DNA of 64,000 nucleotides, taken from assembly GCA_038227045.1 (NCBI GenBank), contig JBBRQD010000003.1, forward strand, positions 1-64,000, in the 5' to 3' direction. How positions within the stretch are numbered: position 1 is the stretch's first letter; every line of letters starts with the position of its first letter. The notes below the pieces were generated by a model. That model saw only the letters and a program-made list of their open reading frames with translations, was not told the origin of the DNA and did no database searches. Position numbers and translations under genes: made by a program. Source of the stretch: JANXLS01 sp038227045 (GTDB lineage: Bacteria; Planctomycetota; SZUA-567; H5-PLA8). This document shows positions 33,511 through 43,306 of the stretch, piece after piece.

Positions 33511-33763
33511 GTTAAGCCGGTTCTATGGAATAATTATTAAAATGTATTTCAACGATCATCCGCCGCCTCATTTTCATGCGGAATATGGCGAACATGAAGC
33601 ATTGATAGAGATTGACAGCGGATCAGTGCTTCAAGGTTTCTTGCCAAAGACAGCATTGTCTTTAGTTGAGAATTGGCGCGAGCAACATTTGAAGGAGCTT
33701 CAACAGGCATGGTTATCCGCACGAAAGCCGGAGCCCCTGAAGAATATTGCCCCGCTGAACTAA
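33503..33763 (+). CDS. DUF4160 protein
   Basis: An 86-residue protein with the DUF4160 hallmark IIIKMYFNDHPPPHFHAEYG near the N-terminus, a histidine-rich motif of unknown function. The rest (ALSLVENWREQHLKELQQAW) is helical. ATG 33503 overlaps the end of the DUF2442 gene, so the pair is translationally coupled. Its base composition is lower in GC than the surroundings, which fits a mobile pair. Confidence 0.85.
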   Translation: MPELSRFYGIIIKMYFNDHPPPHFHAEYGEHEALIEIDSGSVLQGFLPKTALSLVENWREQHLKELQQAWLSARKPEPLKNIAPLN

Positions 33764-33782
33764 ATCATAAAAAGCACTAAAC

Positions 33783-34889
33783 TTACTTCTTCTTCGCATC
33801 CCCTGGCTTCCCCTCCGCCTGCTGAACCATCCATTTCACCGCCGCCTCATGATCCTCCTCACGGCCCCACGCGTGGCCGCCGGGATGCAAAATAAACGAC
33901 GTGCTGCGCCCGGCTTTTTGTGCCGCGGCGAAAGCCCCCTCGACTTCTTTGCGGTTCATGTCCGTCTCGCCGGCGATGAAGAAAATCGGCAGCTCTTTCA
34001 ACGGTGTCACGCCTGCGTAGGACGCGCCGACCAGAATCAAACCGGCGCACACTCCGGGCCATTGAAGGCTGGATTCCGACGCGCAGCGAGCCCCGCCGGA
34101 GAAGCCTGAAAAGTACACGTGTTTTGCATCCAAATTGAAGCGCCGGCGCATATCGGCAAGCACCGCATCGCGATTTTCATACGACGGTTCGACAGGCCCG
34201 TTCTTCGATTCCGTCAACCCCGCCATGATCCACCCGCTTTCCTCCGCCAATTTTGGACAAAACGGCTGGCCGTCGCCGCTGGGCGAGAAATTAATCAACA
34301 CCGGCACGGCTTTCTCGGGATCGTAGCTCTTGGGAATGTAGCATGTATAATGGTACTTGCCGCCATCCAGGCAATCGAGTTTGAGCGTCTGTCCTTTCGC
34401 CAATTCCAGCGCCGGGGCCTTCTTAAGCGCCTCTTCTTTCCACAGATGGAAAATGCCTTCCGATTTCTTGCCATCGCTTGCATCGCCCCCGACGAACCCC
34501 GGCGCGACGAGCTTTCCGCTGAAATTATCCGGCGAATACTTTTTCGAATTGAGCGCATCCTGAGCCGCGACGCCCTTAAAGGTCACCGTGTCGCCGGCGA
34601 GCGTAATGACGAACTGCTGCTGCACGCAAAGCGCCTTCGGATAGTCCATTTTAAAGCGCTGGCCCTTCGCGGCGGCCATCGCCTGCTCTTCGGTCATGCC
34701 GGACCACGTCAAGCCTTTCCCAATGAAACCGCCGCCCTGCCGTTGCACAGTGATGAGGTGCTGATACCCGCAATTGCTCGCGGTATGCACGCCGCGCCAC
34801 GTTCCGGGAATTAAATCCTCCAGCGTGGGCTCCGCGGCGCACAGCGGAAGGCAGAATGCGGAAAGCAGAAGCGTGAAAATTGTTTTCAT
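33783..34889 (-). CDS. Secreted alpha/beta hydrolase (esterase/depolymerase-like)
   Basis: Exported serine hydrolase of 368 residues with signal peptide MKTIFTLLLSAFCLPLCAAE. Residues about 25-165 form an N-terminal beta domain of unknown role. The hydrolase domain covers about 175-355: VPVLINFSPSGDGQPFCPKL, the nucleophile elbow YFSGFSGGARCA with Ser near residue 265, FFIAGETDMNRKE holding a likely acidic residue, and His in LHPGGHAWG near residue 340. A PHB-depolymerase or carbohydrate esterase-like role is possible. The C-terminus is lysine-rich (GDAKKK). Confidence 0.8.
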   Translation of the reverse strand: MKTIFTLLLSAFCLPLCAAEPTLEDLIPGTWRGVHTASNCGYQHLITVQRQGGGFIGKGLTWSGMTEEQAMAAAKGQRFKMDYPKALCVQQQFVITLAGDTVTFKGVAAQDALNSKKYSPDNFSGKLVAPGFVGGDASDGKKSEGIFHLWKEEALKKAPALELAKGQTLKLDCLDGGKYHYTCYIPKSYDPEKAVPVLINFSPSGDGQPFCPKLAEESGWIMAGLTESKNGPVEPSYENRDAVLADMRRRFNLDAKHVYFSGFSGGARCASESSLQWPGVCAGLILVGASYAGVTPLKELPIFFIAGETDMNRKEVEGAFAAAQKAGRSTSFILHPGGHAWGREEDHEAAVKWMVQQAEGKPGDAKKK

Positions 34890-35035
34890 GTTGATGATTA
34901 CACCGCAATGAAGGGATCGAAAAAAATGTAATTAGCGTTGCATTTTATTGAATCCAAGCATCCGTTCCGACGACATATTCAAGGGCCGAAAGCATACCGA
35001 TTATCGCCCCATCAATCTTTCAAAGGAGAAGACAC

Positions 35036-35815
35036 ATGGACACCAAAATGTGGAAGGTCGTCTTATTCGCCGTGGGGATATTGACGGTGGGCGGTGCAGG
35101 CGGTTTGATTGCCAGCACCGTGGTCGCTTCCCGCGCATATCAGTCCAAATACGAGCACAGCGACAAGCGTGAACAGACTCTGCAAGTAACCGGTTCGGCA
35201 CGCAAACGCATCCATTCCGATCTGGCCGTCTGGCGCATCCGTATTTCCAGCGATGCCAAGGATCTCGCCGAAGCTTATAAAACGCTCAAGGACGGTGATG
35301 AAAAAGTAAAAGCATTCCTTGTGAAACACGCATTTCTTCCCGCAGAAATTGCGGCGCAGGCCGTGCAGACTGAGACTCTTTATAAAGTGGAGTGGAAAGG
35401 AAAGGACAATGCGGAGAAACACGCGACACACGAAGTTGAGAGCTACCATTTGATGCGCTACTATACCATCACGACTTCGCGCGTGGACGCTGTGGCAGGA
35501 CCGGCTGCGGCCGTGACTGAATTAATCGAACAAGGCGTGAAAATCGTTTCCGACGCCCCCAGTTTCTATTACAGCAAAATCGCCGATCTGAAAGTCGAGA
35601 TGATCGGCGAAGCCAGCCGCGACGCGCGCGCGCGAGCGGATCAATTGGTCAATAATGCTGGCTGCATCATTGCCGAAGTCCGCCATGCGCGCATGGGAGT
35701 ATTACAAATTACGCAGCCCAATTCTACCGAAGTCAGCGACACCGGCATATACGATACAACAACGATCGAGAAAGATGTAACTTCAGTTGTTTCGCTAACG
35801 CTGGGAATTCGATAA
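35036..35815 (+). CDS. SIMPL-domain (DUF541) membrane-anchored protein
   Basis: A 259-residue protein with one N-terminal membrane span (VVLFAVGILTVGGAGGLIAS, residues about 8-30) that probably anchors it facing the periplasm. The rest is a SIMPL/DUF541 domain: LQVTGSARKRIHSDLAVWRI near residue 50, YHLMRYYTITTSRVDAV near 140 and EASRDARARADQLVNNAG near 190. These proteins form oligomers; some are linked to stress defence. AAGGAG lies eight bases before the ATG. It is followed 12 bases later by the GDSL hydrolase gene and probably shares its transcript. Confidence 0.85.
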   Translation: MDTKMWKVVLFAVGILTVGGAGGLIASTVVASRAYQSKYEHSDKREQTLQVTGSARKRIHSDLAVWRIRISSDAKDLAEAYKTLKDGDEKVKAFLVKHAFLPAEIAAQAVQTETLYKVEWKGKDNAEKHATHEVESYHLMRYYTITTSRVDAVAGPAAAVTELIEQGVKIVSDAPSFYYSKIADLKVEMIGEASRDARARADQLVNNAGCIIAEVRHARMGVLQITQPNSTEVSDTGIYDTTTIEKDVTSVVSLTLGIR

Positions 35816-35827
35816 AAGGCGCATCGC

Positions 35828-36973
35828 ATGAAAATTCGACAGTTCATGTTGCTCGCAAGTATCAGTCTCTTATTTCATCTTAGCGGCGGCGAACCTACGC
35901 CGCCAAAACTCCCACCCGAAACCCTCCGGCGCATCGTCTTCCTCGGCGATTCGATCACCGATGGCAACACCTATCCGCTGCTGGTCCAAAGCGCTTTGTT
36001 CGGCGCGTGCGTATGCGAAGTCACCGCCATCAACGCGGGTATCGGTGGCGATACCGCCGAAGGCATGCATAAACGTCTGGCGCGCGACGTGCTCGAAAAA
36101 AAGCCCACGTTGGTGACATTCAACGCGGGCGCGAACGATTCGTTGCACGGCGTAAGCGTCGAGACATACGAGTCGCACGTGCGCGCCATCGCGAAAGAAT
36201 TGAACAACGCGGGCATCCCACTCGTTCTCTTGACGCCCAACGTAATGGCCGGAGCGCGCAAGGAAAAAGTGGGCGTCACACTCGCGGCTTATGAGAATGT
36301 GCTGCGAAAAGTGGCGCACGATTTCAATCTGCGCATCGGCGAAGTGCGCGCGCGTCAGGAGGAAGATCTGGCGCGCGGCGCAACCATTCTCGCTCCGGAC
36401 GATCTGCACCCCAACTACGAAGGCCAGCGCATGATCGCACGTGCCGCGCTGGACGCGTTCGGTTACAGCCATGCGAAAGTCCCTCCGCGTCCGGTGAATC
36501 TCAAACCGTTTCCGGGCATTCTTTCGTCTTGGAAAATGAAGGCGTTTGGCGCGAAGGAGGCGCTTCCAAAAGACGCCGAGATCGCCGCACTCAAACCGGA
36601 CGGCACATGGAAGGACTGCGCACTGCCCGATCCCAAGCCATTCGCGGAAGGAGATGAAAACAATCTCTGGCAGGATGATTTTCGCCAGCAGGGCGGGGCA
36701 GTCGCGCTAAACGAGCGCGTTGGCGCCGGCAATCGGTTCATCGGCATCGCAGTGCTCGAATGCGCCCAGGCGCGCAAAGTCATTTTCAACACGGGAGCCG
36801 AACTTCAGCGCGTGTATTTAAATGGAGCACTAATTTATGAACAGAAAGAATTTCGAGGCTGGCACATCGGCCGCCAGAGCGTCGAAGCCCAATTAATCGC
36901 CGGAAAAAACACGCTCGCAATTCAATGCGGAGCGACCTTTTTCTTGAGCGTCACAGACGTCCGGATGTATTGA
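35828..36973 (+). CDS. Secreted SGNH/GDSL hydrolase
   Basis: Exported esterase of 381 residues. A signal peptide covers residues 1-21. The four SGNH blocks are visible: GDSITDG with the nucleophile Ser near residue 43, INAGIGGDT with Gly, FNAGANDSLHG with Asn near residue 100 and DDLHPNYEG with the Asp-His pair near residue 195. The last 160 residues (beyond about 220) form a beta-rich extension (VIFNTGAELQRVYLNGALIY) that could be a binding domain. The natural substrate may be acetylated polysaccharide, which is inferred from the family. Confidence 0.88.
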   Translation: MKIRQFMLLASISLLFHLSGGEPTPPKLPPETLRRIVFLGDSITDGNTYPLLVQSALFGACVCEVTAINAGIGGDTAEGMHKRLARDVLEKKPTLVTFNAGANDSLHGVSVETYESHVRAIAKELNNAGIPLVLLTPNVMAGARKEKVGVTLAAYENVLRKVAHDFNLRIGEVRARQEEDLARGATILAPDDLHPNYEGQRMIARAALDAFGYSHAKVPPRPVNLKPFPGILSSWKMKAFGAKEALPKDAEIAALKPDGTWKDCALPDPKPFAEGDENNLWQDDFRQQGGAVALNERVGAGNRFIGIAVLECAQARKVIFNTGAELQRVYLNGALIYEQKEFRGWHIGRQSVEAQLIAGKNTLAIQCGATFFLSVTDVRMY

Positions 36974-37000
36974 AAACAACGTATTATCTTCTCGAAGTTA

Positions 37001-37042
37001 TCTGCGGTAGTCCGCGTTAATTGGCGTTCATCCGCGATTAAG
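37001..37042. repeat. ATCCGCG octamer repeat (copy 1)
   Basis: TCTGCGGTAGTCCGCGTTAA followed by TTGGCGTTCATCCGCGATTA is a run of 8-9-base units. Almost the same text is found at 45564-45606, in both cases just downstream of a stop codon or upstream of another gene. A looser form lies at 63935-63975. Confidence 0.75.
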
Positions 37043-37074
37043 TCAAGTCGCTCGAACAAACTCCATCGTTCGAT

Positions 37075-38901
<1,827 letters not shown>

Positions 38902-38917
38902 GAATTCCTTAAAATGT

Positions 38918-39241
38918 CTAGCCAATCCACTTCTTGAAACGCCGTAAGGGCTCGCCTTCCAGACGCCCGCGCTTGCGGATTAAATCTCTCAAATGCAGTT
39001 CCGCAATGTCATCCCCGGTAGCGAAACTGGTGTGTTTCAATCCCGTGGCTTTAAAATCCGGATCGGTCGACTCGATCATCAAATGAAACGGCAGACCCTC
39101 ATACAATTCCAAGGCGCTGGAAAGTGGGACGACGGAAAAGCAGCCATCTATGATAGAACTGGTGATGATGCACGGACGAGGGTATGAGACTTCTCCTATT
39201 TGAACATTCGCATCATAAATCTCGTAACGGATGGGATTCAT
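38918..39241 (-). CDS. PemK/MazF-like toxin
   Basis: A 107-residue protein of the PemK-like mRNA-interferase fold: VQIGEVSYPRPCIITSS, then LELYEGLPFHLMIESTDPDF, GLKHTSFATGDDI and GRLEGEPLRRFKKWIG at the C-terminus. The RPCI and late TGDDI blocks are the usual PemK core, although the family in this form is often annotated only as type II PemK/MazF-like. It overlaps the upstream gene's stop by ATGA. Whether it cleaves RNA is not tested. Confidence 0.7.
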   Translation of the reverse strand: MNPIRYEIYDANVQIGEVSYPRPCIITSSIIDGCFSVVPLSSALELYEGLPFHLMIESTDPDFKATGLKHTSFATGDDIAELHLRDLIRKRGRLEGEPLRRFKKWIG

Positions 39242-39495
39242 GGAGCGCTATCCGGTTCGGCAGGATACTTGGCTTTCATTTTCAAGCGATCCTCCAAGGT
39301 ATGCACCAGCCAGCCTTTTCGAGTGATCTTTCGTGTGCGTTTCGTCCCGTCAGGCGCAATTCGCGTTTCGAGCAGAATAATTCCAGCGTCGTCAATCGGT
39401 TCCGTGAAAACACGTTCGCCTGGCGTGACGTGTTCATCAACAGCCGAAATCGGGTTGCTGGCGGTTGCTTCCTCTTTATCCATTGAATTCTGCAT
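39238..39495 (-). CDS. Putative antitoxin of the PemK-like pair
   Basis: An 85-residue charged protein (MQNSMDKEEATASNPISAVD, then RVFTEPIDDAGIILLETRIA) that precedes the PemK-like gene with an ATGA overlap. No antitoxin domain is recognised, so the role is inferred from position. A longer start at 39591 exists, but ATG 39495 has GAGG eight bases upstream and the upstream sequence overlaps the neighbouring BtuF-like gene's 3' end. Confidence 0.5.
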   Translation of the reverse strand: MQNSMDKEEATASNPISAVDEHVTPGERVFTEPIDDAGIILLETRIAPDGTKRTRKITRKGWLVHTLEDRLKMKAKYPAEPDSAP

Positions 39496-39578
39496 GATGT
39501 GTGCCTCAAAGTCCGCGCTCAGTATACAGCGCAAATCGAGAAATTCCAGAGAGGCATTGAGGTTTAGTCTCTCTAAAC

Positions 39579-40499
39579 TCATTCGCTCCACCGCCGCGCC
39601 TCAAACAGGCAATGAAAAATCTCCGGATGCAGCATCTGCGCGATATCCTCCAGCGCATCGACCATGCGCGGGCCGGGGCGCGAGAGTGTCGCGTTGGCGT
39701 CCAGATAATAAACCCGGCTATTCTTGACGGCCGAAAGTTCGTTCCAGCCCGGGCGCACCTGAAGCCGCGGCAATTCGGCCTTCGCGCGCGGGATGTCGAA
39801 ACCGCATGGCGCGATGATCACCACGTCGGGCTTTGATTCGACAATTGCGCTCCATTCGACGACGCGCGACGGTTCGCCCAGAACTCCAAGCGGATCGATG
39901 CCACCCGCGAGTTCCACCAATTCGGGCACCCAATGCCCGCCGACGTAAATCGGGTCCGTCCATTCAATCACGGCGACGCGCGGCCGCTTGCTCGCGGGCA
40001 ATTCGCGCGTCGGGCCGGCGATTTCGCCTACACGCTCTTCGAGTTTGTCCACAACTTCGCCGGCTTCGTCCACTTTCCCGCAGAGTTCCCCGACGCGGCG
40101 GATATCGGTGAGAATGCCGGTCAGGTCGCGCGGATCGAGCGAGAGTACCTGAGGATTGCCGCGCATTTTCCGAATCTCTTCGACCACGTATTGGTACGGA
40201 ATCGCGCACACGTCGCAAAGTCCCTGCGTCAGGATCACATCCGGTTTGGCGGTCTCCAGCGCGCCGGCTTTGAATCGGTAGATCGGTTCGCCAGTGTGAA
40301 TGGCCTGGCTAATCTTCGCATCGACCTCGCCCGGCGGCATATCTTTGCAGTTGTTCGGAAAAACGCTTTCGACGAGCACCGGTTTGCTCAACGCATCCGG
40401 CGGATAGTCGCATTCGTGCGTGATGCCGACGAGGCTGTCCTGCAAGCCCAGCGCATAAACGATTTCGGTGGCGCTGGGAAGTAGTGATACGATTCGCAT
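39579..40499 (-). CDS. BtuF-like cobalamin/iron-siderophore binding protein
   Basis: A 306-residue periplasmic-binding-protein fold of the helical-backbone (type III) class. It starts directly with MRIVSLLPSATEIVYALGLQ, with no signal peptide, and contains ECDYPPDALSKPVLV, PDVILTQGLCDVCAIPY near residue 85 and RPGPRMVDALEDIAQMLHPE at the C-terminus. Many such proteins bind vitamin B12. Lack of an export signal and of any adjacent permease or ATPase gene suggests a cytoplasmic relative rather than a transport subunit. Start is secure because the family begins here. Confidence 0.85.
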   Translation of the reverse strand: MRIVSLLPSATEIVYALGLQDSLVGITHECDYPPDALSKPVLVESVFPNNCKDMPPGEVDAKISQAIHTGEPIYRFKAGALETAKPDVILTQGLCDVCAIPYQYVVEEIRKMRGNPQVLSLDPRDLTGILTDIRRVGELCGKVDEAGEVVDKLEERVGEIAGPTRELPASKRPRVAVIEWTDPIYVGGHWVPELVELAGGIDPLGVLGEPSRVVEWSAIVESKPDVVIIAPCGFDIPRAKAELPRLQVRPGWNELSAVKNSRVYYLDANATLSRPGPRMVDALEDIAQMLHPEIFHCLFEARRWSE

Positions 40500-40509
40500 G
40501 ATTAAATCG

Positions 40510-40555
40510 GGTTTCAGGTTTCAGGTTCCAGGTTTCAGGTTTCTGATCTGAAACC
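40510..40555. repeat. TTTCAGG heptad repeat
   Basis: GGTTTCAGGTTTCAGGTTCC continues to TTTCTGATCTGAAACCGG, giving about five heptads and a short returning inverted copy (GGTTTCAG with CTGAAACC). It lies between rdgB and the BtuF-like gene. Confidence 0.8.
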
Positions 40556-40562
40556 GGTGCTT

Positions 40563-41180
40563 CTATTTCACCGCAGGCGCTAACAATATCTTAAGCGCCT
40601 CACGGCATTTCTTGACGGCAATCGCCCGGTGGCTGATCGCGTTCTTTTCATCGGGCGACAATTCGGCGAAAGACTTGTTCACGCTCTCGATTTCAAAAAC
40701 AGGATCGTAACCAAATCCGCCGATGCCTTTCGGGCGGAGTAAAATACGGCCTCTGCAATCGCCGCCAAATATCGCCGGTTCGCAGCCCGGACGGCACAGC
40801 GTAATCACGCAGGAAAACGTCGCGCCGCGCTGACTAAGTGGAATGCCTTCCAATTCTCCGAGCAGTTTGCGGATGTTGTCGGCAAACGAGCAGCCCAGCC
40901 CCGCATACCGCGCGGCGTGAATTCCGGGACGCCCGTTCAACGCATCGACGAAAAGGCCCGTATCGTCGGCAATCGCCCATTCGTTTGAAAGCGCCACCGC
41001 GGCGCGCGCCTTGATAAGTGCGTTTTCTTCCAGCGTTTCGCCGTCTTCGATGGGATCGAAGGAACCATACTCCCCCGCCGCGCGAAGGTTGAGATTCAAT
41101 CCGGGGTCGCTCAGCAGCGGCAGGATCTCGGCGACTTTGTGTTTGTTGCCGGTGCCGAGAACAATTGTTTTTCGGTGCAT
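40563..41180 (-). CDS. rdgB: XTP/dITP diphosphatase (HAM1/RdgB)
   Basis: House-cleaning nucleotide pyrophosphatase that removes non-canonical purine triphosphates. The product (about 205 residues) shows TIVLGTGNKHKVAEILPLL at the N-terminus, DDTGLFVDALNGRPGIHAAR near residue 70 and GGFGYDPVFEIESVNKSFAEL near residue 160, with SHRAIAVKK as the C-terminal signature. ATG 41180 is close to the family start and has GGAGG 11 bases upstream; ATG 41198 is an alternative. Follows rph within 30 bases, so the two are probably co-transcribed. Confidence 0.95.
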   Translation of the reverse strand: MHRKTIVLGTGNKHKVAEILPLLSDPGLNLNLRAAGEYGSFDPIEDGETLEENALIKARAAVALSNEWAIADDTGLFVDALNGRPGIHAARYAGLGCSFADNIRKLLGELEGIPLSQRGATFSCVITLCRPGCEPAIFGGDCRGRILLRPKGIGGFGYDPVFEIESVNKSFAELSPDEKNAISHRAIAVKKCREALKILLAPAVK

Positions 41181-41206
41181 CTCGACATTCGCCTCCATGC
41201 GCTTTC

Positions 41207-41920
41207 TCAGGACTTTCCCACCGCCGCCTTCTGCAACTCAATCAACCGCCGAATCCCCTTTTCCGCCAAATCCAGCAGTGTCGAAAATTCGGCGCGCGAA
41301 AACGGATTGTGCTCGGCGGTGCCCTGAATTTCGATGAACTTGCCTTCCTCCGTCATCGCCACGTTGCAATCGACGTCGGCGTTGACATCCTCCTTATAAC
41401 ACAAATCAAGCGTCGGCACACCGCCACAGATCCCCACGCTCACCGCCGCGACGTATGGCCCCAGCGGATCTTGCGTGAGCTTTCCTTGCGCCTTGAGCTT
41501 TGCGACGGCCAGCGCCAGCGCGACCATCGCGCCGGTGATCGACGCGGTACGCGTGCCGCCATCCGCTTGCAGCACGTCGCAGTCGATCAGGATCGTGCGT
41601 TCGCCGATTTTCTTCAAGTCCAGCGCCGGGCGCAGCGCGCGGCCGATGAGCCGTTGAATCTCCACCGTGCGTCCGTCCTGCTTGCCCTTCGCCGCATCGC
41701 GCGGTTTGCGCGTGTGCGTGCTGCGCGGCAGCATCCCGTATTCGGCGGTCAGCCATCCCTGGCCTTTCCCAACAAGAAACGGCGGCACGGTTTCCTCCAC
41801 CGATGCCGTGCAGATAACTTGCGTGTTGCCGCAGCACACCAGCGCGGACCCTTCCGCGTATGGCATGAAGCCGGTTTTAATAGAAATCGCGCGCAACTCG
41901 TCGGGGCGTTTGTCGGACAT
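41207..41920 (-). CDS. rph: Ribonuclease PH
   Basis: Phosphorolytic 3' exonuclease that trims tRNA and rRNA ends. The 237-residue protein has MSDKRPDELRAISIKTGFMP at the N-terminus, RGSTHTRKPRDA-type text (LPRSTHTRKPRDAAKGKQDG) near residue 60, LIGRALRPALDLKKIGERTI near residue 90, the catalytic-region DCDVLQADGGTRTASITGA near residue 115 and DVDCNVAMTEEGKFIEIQGT near residue 180. AGGAG lies six bases before the ATG. First gene of the rph-rdgB pair. Confidence 0.96.
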   Translation of the reverse strand: MSDKRPDELRAISIKTGFMPYAEGSALVCCGNTQVICTASVEETVPPFLVGKGQGWLTAEYGMLPRSTHTRKPRDAAKGKQDGRTVEIQRLIGRALRPALDLKKIGERTILIDCDVLQADGGTRTASITGAMVALALAVAKLKAQGKLTQDPLGPYVAAVSVGICGGVPTLDLCYKEDVNADVDCNVAMTEEGKFIEIQGTAEHNPFSRAEFSTLLDLAEKGIRRLIELQKAAVGKS

Positions 41921-41942
41921 TGTCGTCTCCTGGCTTTAAAAC

Positions 41943-42007
41943 GGTTGAAGGTTGAAAGTTGACAACCGGAAAGTCGATCACCGGGTGTTAACTTTCAACC
42001 TTCAACC
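41943..42007. repeat. Inverted repeat of AAGGTTG units
   Basis: GGTTGAAGGTTGAAAGTTGA (41943 on) pairs with the segment ending at 42007 (GTTAACTTTCAACCTTCAAC). The arms are short-period text of the same style as the TTTCAGG repeats. It lies between the divergently ended rph and HD-GYP genes. Confidence 0.8.
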
Positions 42008-42032
42008 TTATAACCTTCAACTGTTCGGAATA

Positions 42033-43100
42033 CTATTCCGCGAATTCTTCCAGCAATTGCGGCAAGCTCTTGGTGGGCATCTCCGCCTGCGAAATCAGGA
42101 CGCCGTCGCGTCGCAGAATTTTGTCCAGCGCCTCGACGGCCCGGGGATCGAATTGGGTGCCGGAGCACCGCCAGATTTCTTCCAGAGCGTCTTCGGTCGA
42201 CAACATCTCGGCATACGATTTCTTCGTGACCATCGAATCGAATGCTTCCGCGACATGAAGAACGCGCGCGCCCAGCGGAATGGCGTCGCCGGAGAGTTGG
42301 TCCGGGTAGCCGGTGCCGTCGAAATGTTCGTGGTGATGCTTGATGTAGCTGACGGCGCTCTTGAGCTTTTCGATGGGTTCGAGGATCTGCGCGGCGATGA
42401 CCGGGTGCCGTTCGACCACTTCGCGTTCGGCCGGATCGAGCAGCCCGGGCTTCCTCAAGATGGCTTCGGGAATGCCCATTTTTCCGATGTTGTGCAAAAT
42501 CCCCGCGATGCTCACCCGCTTCACTTCGTCCTCGGGAAAGCCCATCTCGCGCGCCATGCTGGTCGCGAGCATCGATACTTTTTCGGAGTGAAAGCGCGTG
42601 TTCGGATCCTTGGCTTCGAGCACTTTCGCCATGACCGCGAGGATGTTGAGAAACAGCGTTTCGTTGCGGTACGTCGACTGGCCCATCTGGTCGCGCAGGA
42701 TCCGCCGGGTCAACAGACGCTCCACTTTCAGCAGGAACAATTCCGGGCTGGCGCTCATGACGAAAAAGTCGTCCGCGCCGCCGCTCTGGCGCATCTGCAA
42801 ATCGCGCTGATCGGCGCTCTCCGTCAGCAGCATCAGCGGGCCGTCCTGGATCTGGCGGATCGATTTCAAACGCTCGGCGTCCGCGCATTCCGGCAGGTGC
42901 ATGCTCAGGATCAGCAGGTCGAGCGACTCGCGGGTGGCGCGCGAGTGGGCGAGAATGTCCAATAGCTCCTCAAAGCTGCGAGCCAGAATGGTCTTCTCGT
43001 AGCTTTCATCGACCAATTTCTTGGCCAATGGCAAACACTCGCCGAGTGGATCGACGATCAGTATGCGTTTTTCCTTCAGTGCCTGCCGAGTCTTGATCAT
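42033..43100 (-). CDS. Degenerate receiver + HD-GYP protein
   Basis: A 355-residue protein with an N-terminal response-regulator-like domain (residues about 10-125, KRILIVDPLGECLPLAKKLV) and a C-terminal HD-GYP domain of the c-di-GMP phosphodiesterase family. The usual phospho-acceptor Asp is Ser (LLILSMHLPE), and the HD pair reads HN (GILHNIGKMGIP), while the GYP motif HHHEHFDGTGYP is intact. It is therefore probably a binding or scaffold protein, not a classic phosphorylated hydrolase. The ATG at 43100 with AAGGA upstream is preferred over 43115. Confidence 0.88.
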   Translation of the reverse strand: MIKTRQALKEKRILIVDPLGECLPLAKKLVDESYEKTILARSFEELLDILAHSRATRESLDLLILSMHLPECADAERLKSIRQIQDGPLMLLTESADQRDLQMRQSGGADDFFVMSASPELFLLKVERLLTRRILRDQMGQSTYRNETLFLNILAVMAKVLEAKDPNTRFHSEKVSMLATSMAREMGFPEDEVKRVSIAGILHNIGKMGIPEAILRKPGLLDPAEREVVERHPVIAAQILEPIEKLKSAVSYIKHHHEHFDGTGYPDQLSGDAIPLGARVLHVAEAFDSMVTKKSYAEMLSTEDALEEIWRCSGTQFDPRAVEALDKILRRDGVLISQAEMPTKSLPQLLEEFAE

Positions 43101-43306
43101 TGCATCCTTGGGCATAAGCGATGAACTTGCTACCGCGTTCTAACAAAAATGTCGAACAAAGCCAGATAAAACAAGCCTGTCTGAATAGTATTACGAGTAC
43201 GTCGTTTTTTTCCGAATCCTTTGCAGTATATGTTCGGGAAAGCTCTTTATTTGCGCACGAGTGCAATCGCATAGGCATTATCGGCAGACTGAAACGGCGT
43301 GCCGTC

